Positions 7,961-16,850 of a stretch of 48,682 nucleotides of DNA are shown here, one piece after another. The stretch spans positions 1 through 48,682 of the forward strand of contig NZ_LVVY01000100.1 of NCBI RefSeq assembly GCF_001650025.1, read 5' to 3'. How positions within the stretch are numbered: position 1 is the first letter of the stretch; every line of letters begins with the position of its first letter. The translations under genes were made by a program, and so were the position numbers. The DNA is from Devosia elaeis. Lineage in GTDB: Bacteria; Pseudomonadota; Alphaproteobacteria; Rhizobiales; Devosiaceae. The notes under the pieces were generated by a model that made no database searches, was not told the origin of the DNA, and saw nothing but the letters and a program-made list of their open reading frames with translations.

Positions 7961-9520
7961 CTACCCGGCCAGCGCGCCCTGGGCCGCCGCGCCGCGTTCG
8001 ATCATCACGCGGTTGAGCGCATTGAGATAGGCGCGGGCCGAGGCCACCAGCGTATCGGGTTCCGCCGCATTGCCCGAGGCGATGCGACCATTCATTTCCA
8101 GCCGCACATGAGCCGAGGCCTGGGCGTCCGTGCCCCCGGTCACCCCGTCCACGGCATAGAGCACCAGGTGCGGGTCCTGTTCGGAAGCGGCCTTGATGGC
8201 GTTGAAAATAGCGTCCACCGATCCGGTGCCCTCATAGGACACGGCCTTTTCCGCGCCATCGATGGTCACCACCAGGTTGCACTTGTGCACGCCGCCGGTC
8301 TTGGAAACCACTTCCATGTCCACCAGCCTTATGCGGTCGCCCACCGAGCCGACCTCGTCGTCCACCAACGCCACGATATCGGCGTCATAGACGTGCTTCT
8401 TGCGGTCGGCCAGGTCCTTGAAGCGCACGAAGGCTTCCTGGAAGGCATTGTCGCCCAGCTCGTAGCCCAGCTCCTTGAGCTTGTCCTTGAAGGCGGCGCG
8501 GCCCGAATGCTTGCCCATGACCAGGGTGGTTTCCTTGATGCCGACACTGGCCGGGGTCATGATTTCATAGGTCTCGGCATTCTTGAGCATGCCGTCCTGG
8601 TGGATGCCGCTCTCATGGGCGAAGGCATTCTTGCCCACGATGGCCTTGTTGTACTGCACCGGGAAGTTCGAGGCCGCCGAGACGATCTTGCTGGCCCGGG
8701 CCAGATGCGTCGATTCCACCTCGGTATAGAACGGCATGGCGTCGCCGCGCGTGCGCAGCGCCATCACCACTTCTTCCAGCGCCGCATTGCCGGCGCGCTC
8801 ACCCAACCCGTTGATCGTGCATTCGATCTGCCTGGCCCCCGCGGCCACGCCGGCCAGCGAGTTGGCGACGGCCAGGCCCAGATCGTCATGGCAATGCACC
8901 GAGAAGATCGCCTTGTCGGCGTCCGGCACGCCCTCGATAATGCTCTTGAACATGCGGAAATGCTCTTCGGGCACCGCATAGCCCACCGTATCGGGCAGGT
9001 TGATCGTGGTCGCGCCCGCCTTGATGGCGGTTTCCACGCATCGCTTGAGGAAGTCGATCGGCGTGCGGGTCGCGTCCATGCCCGACCATTCCACGTCGTC
9101 GATGAGATTGCGCGCCTGCGTCACCGTGCGGGCGATGATCTCGATCACCTCGTCCTCGGTCTTCTTCATCTGGTGCGCCAGATGGATGGGCGAAGTGGAA
9201 ACGAAGGTATGGATACGGCCCTTTTTCGCGTGGCGCACGGCCTCGCCGGCCCGGTCGATATCGGCGGAGATGGCGCGGGCCAGCCCGGCCACGGTGGCAT
9301 TCTTCACCTGCTTGGCCACGGCGACCACGGCCTCGAAATCGCCCACCGAGGCGATCGGAAAGCCCGCCTCGATGATATCGACGCCCATTTCGTCCAGCGC
9401 ATCGGCCACCTGGAGCTTTTCCTCCAGCGTCATCGTCGCGCCGGGCGATTGCTCGCCATCGCGCAAAGTGGTGTCGAAGATGAAGACGCGTTCTTTATTG
9501 GAATTGGCGGAAGTCGACAT
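7961..9520 (-). CDS. leuA: 2-isopropylmalate synthase
   Basis: A 519-residue enzyme of the first committed step of leucine synthesis, condensing acetyl-CoA with 2-oxoisovalerate. Its TIM-barrel catalytic domain starts with [13 protein letters not shown], followed by the metal-binding [13 protein letters not shown] motif and [25 protein letters not shown] and [11 protein letters not shown] begin the linker, and the last about 130 residues are the regulatory LeuA dimer domain that senses leucine. The length matches the long bacterial LeuA form. The ATG at 9518-9520 follows AGGAAAAGAG. A leucine-rich leader ORF lies 116 bases upstream, suggesting attenuation-type control. The gene stands alone on the minus strand. 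Confidence 0.97.
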   Translation of the reverse strand: MSTSANSNKERVFIFDTTLRDGEQSPGATMTLEEKLQVADALDEMGVDIIEAGFPIASVGDFEAVVAVAKQVKNATVAGLARAISADIDRAGEAVRHAKKGRIHTFVSTSPIHLAHQMKKTEDEVIEIIARTVTQARNLIDDVEWSGMDATRTPIDFLKRCVETAIKAGATTINLPDTVGYAVPEEHFRMFKSIIEGVPDADKAIFSVHCHDDLGLAVANSLAGVAAGARQIECTINGLGERAGNAALEEVVMALRTRGDAMPFYTEVESTHLARASKIVSAASNFPVQYNKAIVGKNAFAHESGIHQDGMLKNAETYEIMTPASVGIKETTLVMGKHSGRAAFKDKLKELGYELGDNAFQEAFVRFKDLADRKKHVYDADIVALVDDEVGSVGDRIRLVDMEVVSKTGGVHKCNLVVTIDGAEKAVSYEGTGSVDAIFNAIKAASEQDPHLVLYAVDGVTGGTDAQASAHVRLEMNGRIASGNAAEPDTLVASARAYLNALNRVMIERGAAAQGALAG

Positions 9521-9636
9521 ATCAGGCTCTTTTCCTATCGGCCCCGAGGCAATGGCTCGCTGGACCGGACATTTTTACTGTTCGGTTGATGGCGCAATCC
9601 CCTGACGACCCGCTCGATTGTTCGAGCTGCCGGTGA

Positions 9637-9708
9637 TCAGGGGCTGATAAGAAGGAGAAGAAGCGCGGGGAGCAGCAGCAATCCGGCCGCAATCGCCAGC
9701 CGGGTCAT
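9637..9708 (-). CDS. Leucine-rich leader peptide of leuA
   Basis: A 23-codon ORF, too short for usual gene calling. It starts MTRLAIAAG, then LLLLPALLLLL, and ends ISP before a TGA. Ten of 23 codons are leucine, including four CTT codons that are uncommon in this GC-rich DNA. An AGCAGGT lies just before the ATG. An in-frame ATG 17 codons earlier (9757-9759) would give a 40-residue version. A stem pairing CCCCTGA with TCAGGGG begins at the stop codon. The position, 116 bases before leuA on the same strand, suggests a leucine-sensing attenuation peptide. A small membrane protein is the alternative. I see no T-rich terminator. Confidence 0.6.
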   Translation of the reverse strand: MTRLAIAAGLLLLPALLLLLISP

Positions 9709-9903
9709 CAGGACCTGCTGTTGTGCGATGGCAATGGCTTTGGCCCGGCGGCGCTGCATACGGGTACGCTCTGGTACGCTTGTGTCTGTCCCCAAACAAT
9801 GCGCCAGACCGGCAAGGGATGCAAGACCAAACAGCGCAAATGCGTTCGGTTCGCCCCCTTTGCCTCTATCACAAAGCCTGAGGTCTGCCCTCGGGCGCGA
9901 ACC

Positions 9904-10591
9904 CTAATCCTCCAGGTCCAGCACGCCCTCGGCCACCACGACGGCCTCGCCGCCGATGGCGCCATGGGTCAGCGCGTCCCCTTCCTTGCGGAATTGCAGG
10001 TGGATGCGGCAGGGCCGACCCATTTCCACCCCCTGGCGCAAGACGCGGTCGAACTGGCCGATCGGGCCTTCCTGCTCGGCCAGCAGGCCGATCAGCGCCG
10101 CGGCGGCCGAGCCCGTGCCGGGATCCTCGCTCAGCCCCATGCCGAACATGCGCGCGGCAATGTCATTGTCCGCCTCATTGGGCGTCATGGTGAAGACATA
10201 GGCCGAGTGATGATCGTGGTGGAACACCTCGTTCCAGGCGGCGCGGTTGAGCGAAATGCGCCGCAAAACCTCACCATTGCGCACCGGGATGAGGTGGAAG
10301 GTGACCCCGGCCGAAAACACGGCGGGCTTGAAGGCCCCGCAGCCAATATCCTCGACTCGTGGGATGCCCGGCAAAGGGCAATTCCTCATAGGGCGTGAAA
10401 ATCCGTACCGAAGCCGAATTGCGCTCGGTCTGCGGCTTGCACAGAAACACCGTCTCGCTGAGATTGAATTCCCGCGCAATGGCCTGCATTTCGCCGTCCA
10501 GCAGGCCGTCTGCCTTGGGCACCACGGCCAGCCCATTGCCTTGCAGCGGCGTGCCGGTAAAGACGTCGAGGATCAGATAGGGCAGTTTCAA
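9904..10591 (-). pseudogene. PhzF-family isomerase, internally deleted and frameshifted
   Basis: The N-terminal part starts at a TTG (10589-10591) with GGAGGT six bases upstream and reads KLPYLILDVFTGTPLQGN, then IAREFNLSETVF with the catalytic glutamate, and ELPFAGHPT. There it runs out of frame. Another frame continues with RVEDIGCGAFKPAVFSAG and runs to the C-terminus, including GLSEDPGTGSAAAAL. In intact PhzF proteins about 60-70 residues separate these parts, so a deletion plus frameshift lies near base 10365. The total is about 230 residues against about 300 for the family. The TTG overlaps the stop of the upstream gene (TTGA). The product is probably non-functional. Confidence 0.8.
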
Positions 10592-11085
10592 TTGGCCACC
10601 TCCGCCAGCGCATAATCGGCCCGCGCCTTGCCCAGGTGATCGCAGAGCGCATCCACCGCCACGCCGTGGTCGCTGCGCCCCGGCAGGCCGGAAATGGTCA
10701 GCGCCCCCACGATGCCCGCGCCCGTCACCCGGATGGGAAAGCCGCCGCCGGCAATGACGTAATCGGCCGGATCGGCGCCCGATTGCACGCTGAACGGCGC
10801 CTCGCCCCGCTCTAGCACCAGCCGATAGCTCGCCCGCTGGAAGCGACGCACCGAATTGACCTTGCGCCGCACCCATTCGGCATTGTCGGCGCTGGTGCCC
10901 GGCGTCGCGGCGAAGAACAATTGCCGGTCCCAGCTCCGGATATCCACCACCAGCGACAACCCCTCCGCCAGCGCCCGGCCGCGAATGGCCGACCCGATCT
11001 CGAACGCCACCGCCTCGTCGAAGACCGGCAGCACCAGCTCGGCCTCCTGCCGCTTCACGCGGGCGATATCGTCTTCAGCATTCAT
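10588..11085 (-). CDS. Heme-degrading/UPF0303 (HbpS-like) family protein
   Basis: A 165-residue protein of the GlcG/HbpS-like fold, UPF0303 branch. Typical features are the LVLPVFDEAVAFEIGSAIRGRA opening, FFAATPGTSADNAEWVRRK with its conserved basic residues, the central AGGGFPIRV motif and the ending TISGLPGRSDHGVAVDAL. Family members have been linked to heme binding or degradation; the role here is not shown by sequence. The ATG at 11083-11085 has GGAG upstream. The stop overlaps the TTG start of the phzF remnant, so the two were translationally coupled. There is no signal peptide. Confidence 0.85.
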   Translation of the reverse strand: MNAEDDIARVKRQEAELVLPVFDEAVAFEIGSAIRGRALAEGLSLVVDIRSWDRQLFFAATPGTSADNAEWVRRKVNSVRRFQRASYRLVLERGEAPFSVQSGADPADYVIAGGGFPIRVTGAGIVGALTISGLPGRSDHGVAVDALCDHLGKARADYALAEVAN

Positions 11086-11385
11086 GGCGCGGCTCCGAAA
11101 AATCCATCGATACAAGAGGATTAGTCCAGCGCAGCCCCGCCGGGTAGAGGCAGCGCCCCCGAAACCGCAACTTTATCCCCGCCCTGCGCCACAATGGGAA
11201 AATCCGCGAAGAAACCGGAACGCGGAACCATTCCCAGCCATACAGACCCCACCCTCCATCTCCTCTGGCGCGCGGCCGCATTGCGCCATTTGGCTGGATC
11301 GCAGCCCTTCTGCTACCCTCTCCCTAAGAGGAGGCTTGAGGAAGGGGGCCAGCAGAGGGCAACGAACCATCCCCACCCACCGCTC

Positions 11386-11478
11386 GTCACCCTCGGGTTC
11401 GACCCGAGGGCGTTTGCGATACAGCCAAAAACGAAGAACCCTCGGGTCAGGCCCGAGGGTGACGATCCGGACTGGGTT
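11386..11478. repeat. Two-hairpin dispersed repeat, copy 1
   Basis: About 95 bases containing two hairpins. The first is CCTCGGGTTCGACCCGAGG, and the second pairs CCTCGGG with CCCGAGG around TCAGG. They are joined by GCGTTTGCGATACAGCC and flanked by GTCAC and GTGAC. A nearly identical copy lies at 14943-15039. The element sits in the 426-base spacer 11086-11511, which otherwise holds only an ilvC 3' hairpin and a short palindromic repeat near 11310-11350. Confidence 0.8.
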
Positions 11479-11480
11479 AG

Positions 11481-11502
11481 AACGGGGGCCGAAGCCCCCG
11501 TT
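11481..11502 (-). terminator. GC hairpin after ilvC
   Basis: A perfect 9-bp stem AACGGGGGC / GCCCCCGTT with a TTCG tetraloop on the minus strand lies 9 bases after the ilvC stop. A real T-tract is missing, so it may act as a 3' stabiliser rather than an efficient terminator. Confidence 0.55.
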
Positions 11503-11511
11503 CCGTATGCC

Positions 11512-13208
<1,697 letters not shown>

Positions 13209-13259
13209 GGATTGCCTCCTTGCGGGAAAGGGCGGCCTTCCCGGCCGCTTTCCGCACAG

Positions 13260-13277
13260 CCGTACCGTACGGTACGG
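13260..13277. promoter_or_regulatory. Probable TetR operator
   Basis: A perfect 18-bp palindrome, CCGTACCGTACGGTACGG, lies 51 bases before the TetR start and 83 bases before the divergent PAP2 gene. Size and symmetry fit a TetR-family dimer site, so autoregulation and control of both directions are likely. This is inferred from position. Confidence 0.7.
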
Positions 13278-13360
13278 TTCGATGCAAGCCCTTTCTGAGG
13301 CCGCCCGCAACGCATTTTTAAGCCGGATTGGCTAGCAAAGACCTGTCTGGGGGGACGAAC

Positions 13361-14449
13361 ATGTCGCATCTGCGCAATTATGCCGGCGCCTTTGTTCAGG
13401 CGATGCGCGCCGATATCCCGATCTATATTGTCGTGGGCCTGTATCTGGCGACCTGTTTCTGGCTGCTCGGGCGCAACGATATCCGCCCCTTCGCCCTGCT
13501 CGATCATTACTTCTTCGCCTGGGCCATCAATTTCGGCGTCATCGGCACCTATGTGGTCAATGCGCTGGGCCTGTTCCACGTCGTCCACCGCCTGCCGCGC
13601 CGCCGGCGCCTGGGCTTCCGCCGCATGATCGCGCCCCGCCGGGTCGCGCGCTACCTGGCCGGGCTCGTGCTCCTGCTGCTCACCCTGGTGCTGTTCAGCG
13701 ACATGTTCGCGGCCATCAAGTCCAGCTTCCCGCTCGGCCGCGGCTTTCTCCACGACGTGGTTCAGGCCGATATCGACAAGGCCCTGCATTTCGGCACCGA
13801 TCCCTATCGCCTGCTCTATGGAATAGCCATGCATCCCTGGGTGCTGCGGGTCGTCGAGGTCAATTACAATGTCGGCTGGTTCCTGATCTGCTATTTCACG
13901 CTGTTCTGGGTGGTCACCTCGCCCCGCGCCGAGGGGATAAGGCTCCGCTTCACCCTCACCTGGTTCTCCTCCTGGGTAATCGTCGGCAATCTCGTCGCCG
14001 GCGCCTTCCTGTCCGCCGGCCCCGTCTATTACGGCAAGGTCACCGGAGACACTCTCCGTTTCGCCGACCAGCTCGCCTTCCTCGCCACCAGCGCCGGCGA
14101 AGTCGGCTCGGCCCACACCTTCCAGGCCTATCTCTGGTCCCTGCATGAATTGGGCCTGTCGGGCCTGGGCTCCGGCATCTCGGCCTTCCCCTCCATGCAC
14201 GTGGCCCTGGTGACGCTCATCGCCCTCTTCGCCGCCGAACGCTCCCGCCGCCTCGGCATCATCCTCTGGCTCTATGTCGGCTTCGTCGTGCTCAGCTCGG
14301 TCTATCTCGGCTGGCATTATGCCATAGACGGCTATGCCTCCATCCTCCTGGTCACCGCCATCTACTGGGCCCTGCGCAAGGGCCTGCCCTGGCTCGCCAC
14401 CCTCTCCTGGCGCCGGCCCAGCCCCGCCCTTGTCACCGAAAACACCTAG
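13361..14449 (+). CDS. PAP2-superfamily membrane phosphatase/phosphotransferase
   Basis: A 362-residue integral membrane protein. The start MSHLRNYAGAF has GGGGGG before it; an in-frame ATG 11 codons earlier is less likely. About six to eight hydrophobic segments are visible. Two catalytic blocks near the C-terminus, GISAFPSMHVALVT and YLGWHYAIDGYAS, are those of the PAP2_3 (Aur1/inositol-phosphotransferase-like) branch. The histidines and the aspartate would carry phosphoryl transfer from a lipid phosphate. The exact lipid is unknown. The gene is divergent from the TetR gene and shares the palindromic operator region, so the regulator may control it. Confidence 0.85.
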   Translation: MSHLRNYAGAFVQAMRADIPIYIVVGLYLATCFWLLGRNDIRPFALLDHYFFAWAINFGVIGTYVVNALGLFHVVHRLPRRRRLGFRRMIAPRRVARYLAGLVLLLLTLVLFSDMFAAIKSSFPLGRGFLHDVVQADIDKALHFGTDPYRLLYGIAMHPWVLRVVEVNYNVGWFLICYFTLFWVVTSPRAEGIRLRFTLTWFSSWVIVGNLVAGAFLSAGPVYYGKVTGDTLRFADQLAFLATSAGEVGSAHTFQAYLWSLHELGLSGLGSGISAFPSMHVALVTLIALFAAERSRRLGIILWLYVGFVVLSSVYLGWHYAIDGYASILLVTAIYWALRKGLPWLATLSWRRPSPALVTENT

Positions 14450-14563
14450 GGCATAGCGGCAAATCCGCCCCGCGCGCGGCGGCGAAAGCCCCCAATTCCG
14501 CCACACTCCTGCGCCCAAACCCGCTATACCCACCCCGAACACCCGCGACGGAGCGCCAGGCCG

Positions 14564-14764
14564 ATGCCCACCGATTCCACCACCCTGATCGGCCTTGCCA
14601 TCGGCGCCGTCATCCTCGCCTGGCTGGTCTTCTCCGTGCTCCGGAAACTTTTCGGCCTCGCCTTCATCGCCGCCCTCGTCCTCGCCATCACCGTGCTCTG
14701 GTTCAATCCCGGCCTCGCCAGCCAGCTCTGGTCACAGGTCCAGATGCTGCTCGGCACGCGCTAG
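14564..14764 (+). CDS. Small two-segment membrane protein
   Basis: A 66-residue protein, MPTDSTTLIGLAIGAVILAW onward, with two hydrophobic segments (about residues 8-25 and 30-46) separated by LRKLFG, and a polar tail QLWSQVQMLLGTR. A GGAG lies about 10 bases before the ATG. I do not recognise a family. It follows the PAP2 gene on the same strand after 114 bases. Its composition matches a genuine small inner-membrane protein, but conservation would have to be tested. Confidence 0.6.
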   Translation: MPTDSTTLIGLAIGAVILAWLVFSVLRKLFGLAFIAALVLAITVLWFNPGLASQLWSQVQMLLGTR

Positions 14765-14800
14765 AGCAGTCCACTTTGAGCTGACATCACGGCTCCATCG

Positions 14801-14896
14801 CCTCCCTCCCCCTTGAGGGGAGGGAATGAGGGTGGGGGTCCATCAGTGGATCACCGCACCACCCCCACCCCGGCCCTCCCCTCAAGGGGGAGGGGG
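14801..14896. repeat. Palindromic dispersed repeat, copy B
   Basis: The left arm CCTCCCTCCCCCTTGAGGGG continues to GGGTGGGGGT, and the right arm runs from ACCCCCACCCCGGCC to CTCAAGGGGGAGGGGG, about 25 bases apart. It has the same design as the repeat at 7791-7913. It opens the 427-base spacer 14765-15191, which also holds the two-hairpin repeat and a small palindrome. Confidence 0.75.
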
Positions 14897-14942
14897 CAAA
14901 GAACCGGGGCCTGTCGCGCAAGCCGCACCACCCTCACCCCCA

Positions 14943-15039
14943 GATCGTCACCCTCGGGTCAAGCCCGAGGGCGTTTGCGATACATCCAGAAACAAAGAAC
15001 CCTCGGGTCAGGCCCGAGGGTGACGATCGGGATTGGGCT
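14943..15039. repeat. Two-hairpin dispersed repeat, copy 2
   Basis: A near-identical copy of the element at 11386-11478. The shared order is CGTCACCCTCGGG, CCCGAGGGCGTTTGCGATACA, AAGAACCCTCGGGTCAGG and CCCGAGGGTGACGATC. Differences are a few substitutions in the first loop and in the linker. Confidence 0.8.
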
Positions 15040-15113
15040 GGATGCCAGGGCCGATCCGGAGCCCATCGCCACGGCCCATCTTCCCATCTTCCGACCTCTG
15101 CAAGGCAGCTTCC

Positions 15114-15137
15114 ATTCATCGGCACTTGCCGATGAAT
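15114..15137. promoter_or_regulatory. 10-bp inverted repeat upstream of OYE gene
   Basis: ATTCATCGGC and GCCGATGAAT form a perfect inverted repeat with an ACTT centre, ending 54 bases before the Old Yellow Enzyme start. It lacks a T-tract, so an operator or an mRNA hairpin fits better than a terminator. No regulator gene lies next to it. Confidence 0.4.
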
Positions 15138-15191
15138 GACAAAGAGGGCATGTAGGAGGTCAAGTCATCCGCCCTCCGGCCAAGGAAATCC

Positions 15192-16310
15192 ATGTCCAAG
15201 CTCATGTCCCCCATCGCCCTGCGCGGCCTCACTCTGCGCAATCGCACCGTGGTCGCCCCCATGTGCCAATATTCGGCCATCGACGGCTTTGCCAATGATT
15301 GGCACATGGTTCATCTCGGCCGGTTCGGCATGGGCGGCTTTGGCCTGGTGATCCTGGAGGCCACCGGCATCCTGCCGGAGGCGCGCATTTCCTATGGCGA
15401 TCTGGGCCTGTGGAAGGACGAGCATATCTCGCCCCTCGCCCGCATCGTCGATTTCCTGCATGGCCAGGGCGCCGCCGCCGGCATCCAGCTCGCCCATGCC
15501 GGGCGCAAGGCGTCCACGCCCGTCTCCTGGCATGGCCCCCAGGACCTCGCCACCGAGGAGCAGCGCCGCGCCGTGGGCTATGAGCATTGGCAGCCGGTCG
15601 CGCCCAGCGCCGAGTCGCATGATCCCGACAATCCCGATTACCAGGTGCCCGCCGCGCTCGACCGCGACGGCATTCGCCGCGTGATCGACGGCTTCGTCGC
15701 CGCCGCCCGGCGGGCGCAGACTGCCGGCTTCGACGTGGTGGAAATTCACGCCGCCCACGGCTATCTCCTCAATCAATTCCTCTCCCCCCTCGCCAATCAT
15801 CGCACCGACGAATATGGCGGCAGCCGCGAGAACCGCATGCGGCTGGTGCTGGAAGTGGCCGAGGCCGTCCGCGCCGTCTGGCCGGAAGACAAGCCGCTGC
15901 TGGCCCGCCTGTCGGTCAGCGACAATGCCGAAGGCGGCTGGACAATCGAGGACAGCGTGGCGCTGGCGCGCGAATTGAAGGCGCGCGGCGTCGATGCCAT
16001 CGATTGCTCCAGCGGCGGCCTCGCCCAGGGCCGCATCAAGTCCGCGCGCGCCTATCAGGTTCCCTTCGCCGAGGCGGTCAAGGCCGGCGCCGGCATCCCC
16101 ACCATGGCCGTGGGCGTGCTCGGCGATATCCAGGTCGCCGAAACCATTCTCGAGAACGGCCAGGCCGATTTCATCGCCCTTGCCCGCGGCGCGCTCGACG
16201 ATCCCAATTGGCCGCTCCACGCCAATCGGGAACTGGGCGGCGACTACACCCTCTGGCCCGTACAGACCCGGCGCGTCGCCGAATATGACCGGGTCATGGC
16301 CCAGGGCTGA
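15192..16310 (+). CDS. NADH:flavin oxidoreductase, Old Yellow Enzyme (NamA/YqjM-like)
   Basis: A 372-residue FMN-dependent ene-reductase that reduces activated C=C bonds with NAD(P)H. The class is that of YqjM/NamA (thermophilic-like OYE). Evidence is the N-terminal VVAPMCQYSAIDGFANDWHMVHLG with the Cys and Tyr that tune the flavin, IQLAHAGRKAST, the substrate-binding histidines in EIHAAHGYLLNQFLSPLAN, HRTDEYGGSRENRMR and the C-terminal FIALARGALDDPNWP phosphate-binding region. The ATG at 15192 has AAGGA five bases upstream. Physiological substrates are unknown. It stands alone, with a perfect small palindrome about 55 bases upstream. Confidence 0.93.
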   Translation: MSKLMSPIALRGLTLRNRTVVAPMCQYSAIDGFANDWHMVHLGRFGMGGFGLVILEATGILPEARISYGDLGLWKDEHISPLARIVDFLHGQGAAAGIQLAHAGRKASTPVSWHGPQDLATEEQRRAVGYEHWQPVAPSAESHDPDNPDYQVPAALDRDGIRRVIDGFVAAARRAQTAGFDVVEIHAAHGYLLNQFLSPLANHRTDEYGGSRENRMRLVLEVAEAVRAVWPEDKPLLARLSVSDNAEGGWTIEDSVALARELKARGVDAIDCSSGGLAQGRIKSARAYQVPFAEAVKAGAGIPTMAVGVLGDIQVAETILENGQADFIALARGALDDPNWPLHANRELGGDYTLWPVQTRRVAEYDRVMAQG

Positions 16311-16376
16311 CCACTGACCACCCCAATTTCGCCCAAGTGCCGGCGTCACCTCGCAGCCATTGCAAGGAGACCCGCC

Positions 16377-16814
16377 ATGGACAAGAAGGCTGCAATTCTC
16401 GCCCTGATGACCGCCTGGGGAGTGGGCACTTGTGCCCTCCCCGCCATGGCGCAGGATGCCGGCGCGCCCGCCACCGAAGCAGCCGGCGCCGAAGCGGATG
16501 GCGACAATCCGCTCCTCAACCGCGTCTGGGTGCGCTCCGGCGACGATTCGGGCCTGCCGGGCGCCATGCAGATTTTCCTCGCCGACGGCACCCTGGTGTC
16601 CGATTCCTGCTGGGAGACCTATCGGCTCTCCAAGTGGCAGCAGGTGTCGGAGACAGAAATTTCGTGGGAGGAGGACGGCATGACCATCAATGCCGATATC
16701 ACCGCTCTCACCGCCGATGAGCTGGTTCTCAATCTGAAACTGGTGGACGGCGTCGAGGAACAGCGCTTCGCACCCGCCGAAACGCCCTATCTCTGTCCCG
16801 ATATGCCGAAGTGA
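16377..16814 (+). CDS. Exported hypothetical protein
   Basis: A 145-residue protein with a clear signal peptide: MDKK, a hydrophobic core, then AMAQ-DAG as the likely cleavage point near residue 25. The mature part starts acidic and Ala-rich, then has NRVWVRSGDDSGLPGAMQIFLADGTLVSDSCWETYRLSKW. It looks like a small beta-rich periplasmic domain with two cysteines (SCWE and YLCPD) that could form a disulfide. AAGGAG lies seven bases before the ATG. I do not recognise a named family. It lies between the OYE gene and the convergent kup gene. Confidence 0.75.
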   Translation: MDKKAAILALMTAWGVGTCALPAMAQDAGAPATEAAGAEADGDNPLLNRVWVRSGDDSGLPGAMQIFLADGTLVSDSCWETYRLSKWQQVSETEISWEEDGMTINADITALTADELVLNLKLVDGVEEQRFAPAETPYLCPDMPK

Positions 16815-16850
16815 GGCGGTCGGCGTTAACAATCTGCTGCCGAATTCGCC

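Noticed and set aside
7928-9589. A 553-codon plus-strand frame opposite leuA
   Set aside because: The same reason: leuA is certain on the other strand and this frame has antisense composition (His, Arg, Gly).
16815-16850. TGAGGCG...CGCCTCA pairing between the exported protein gene and kup
   Set aside because: Only a 7-bp stem with a long loop and no T-run; not convincing as a terminator.
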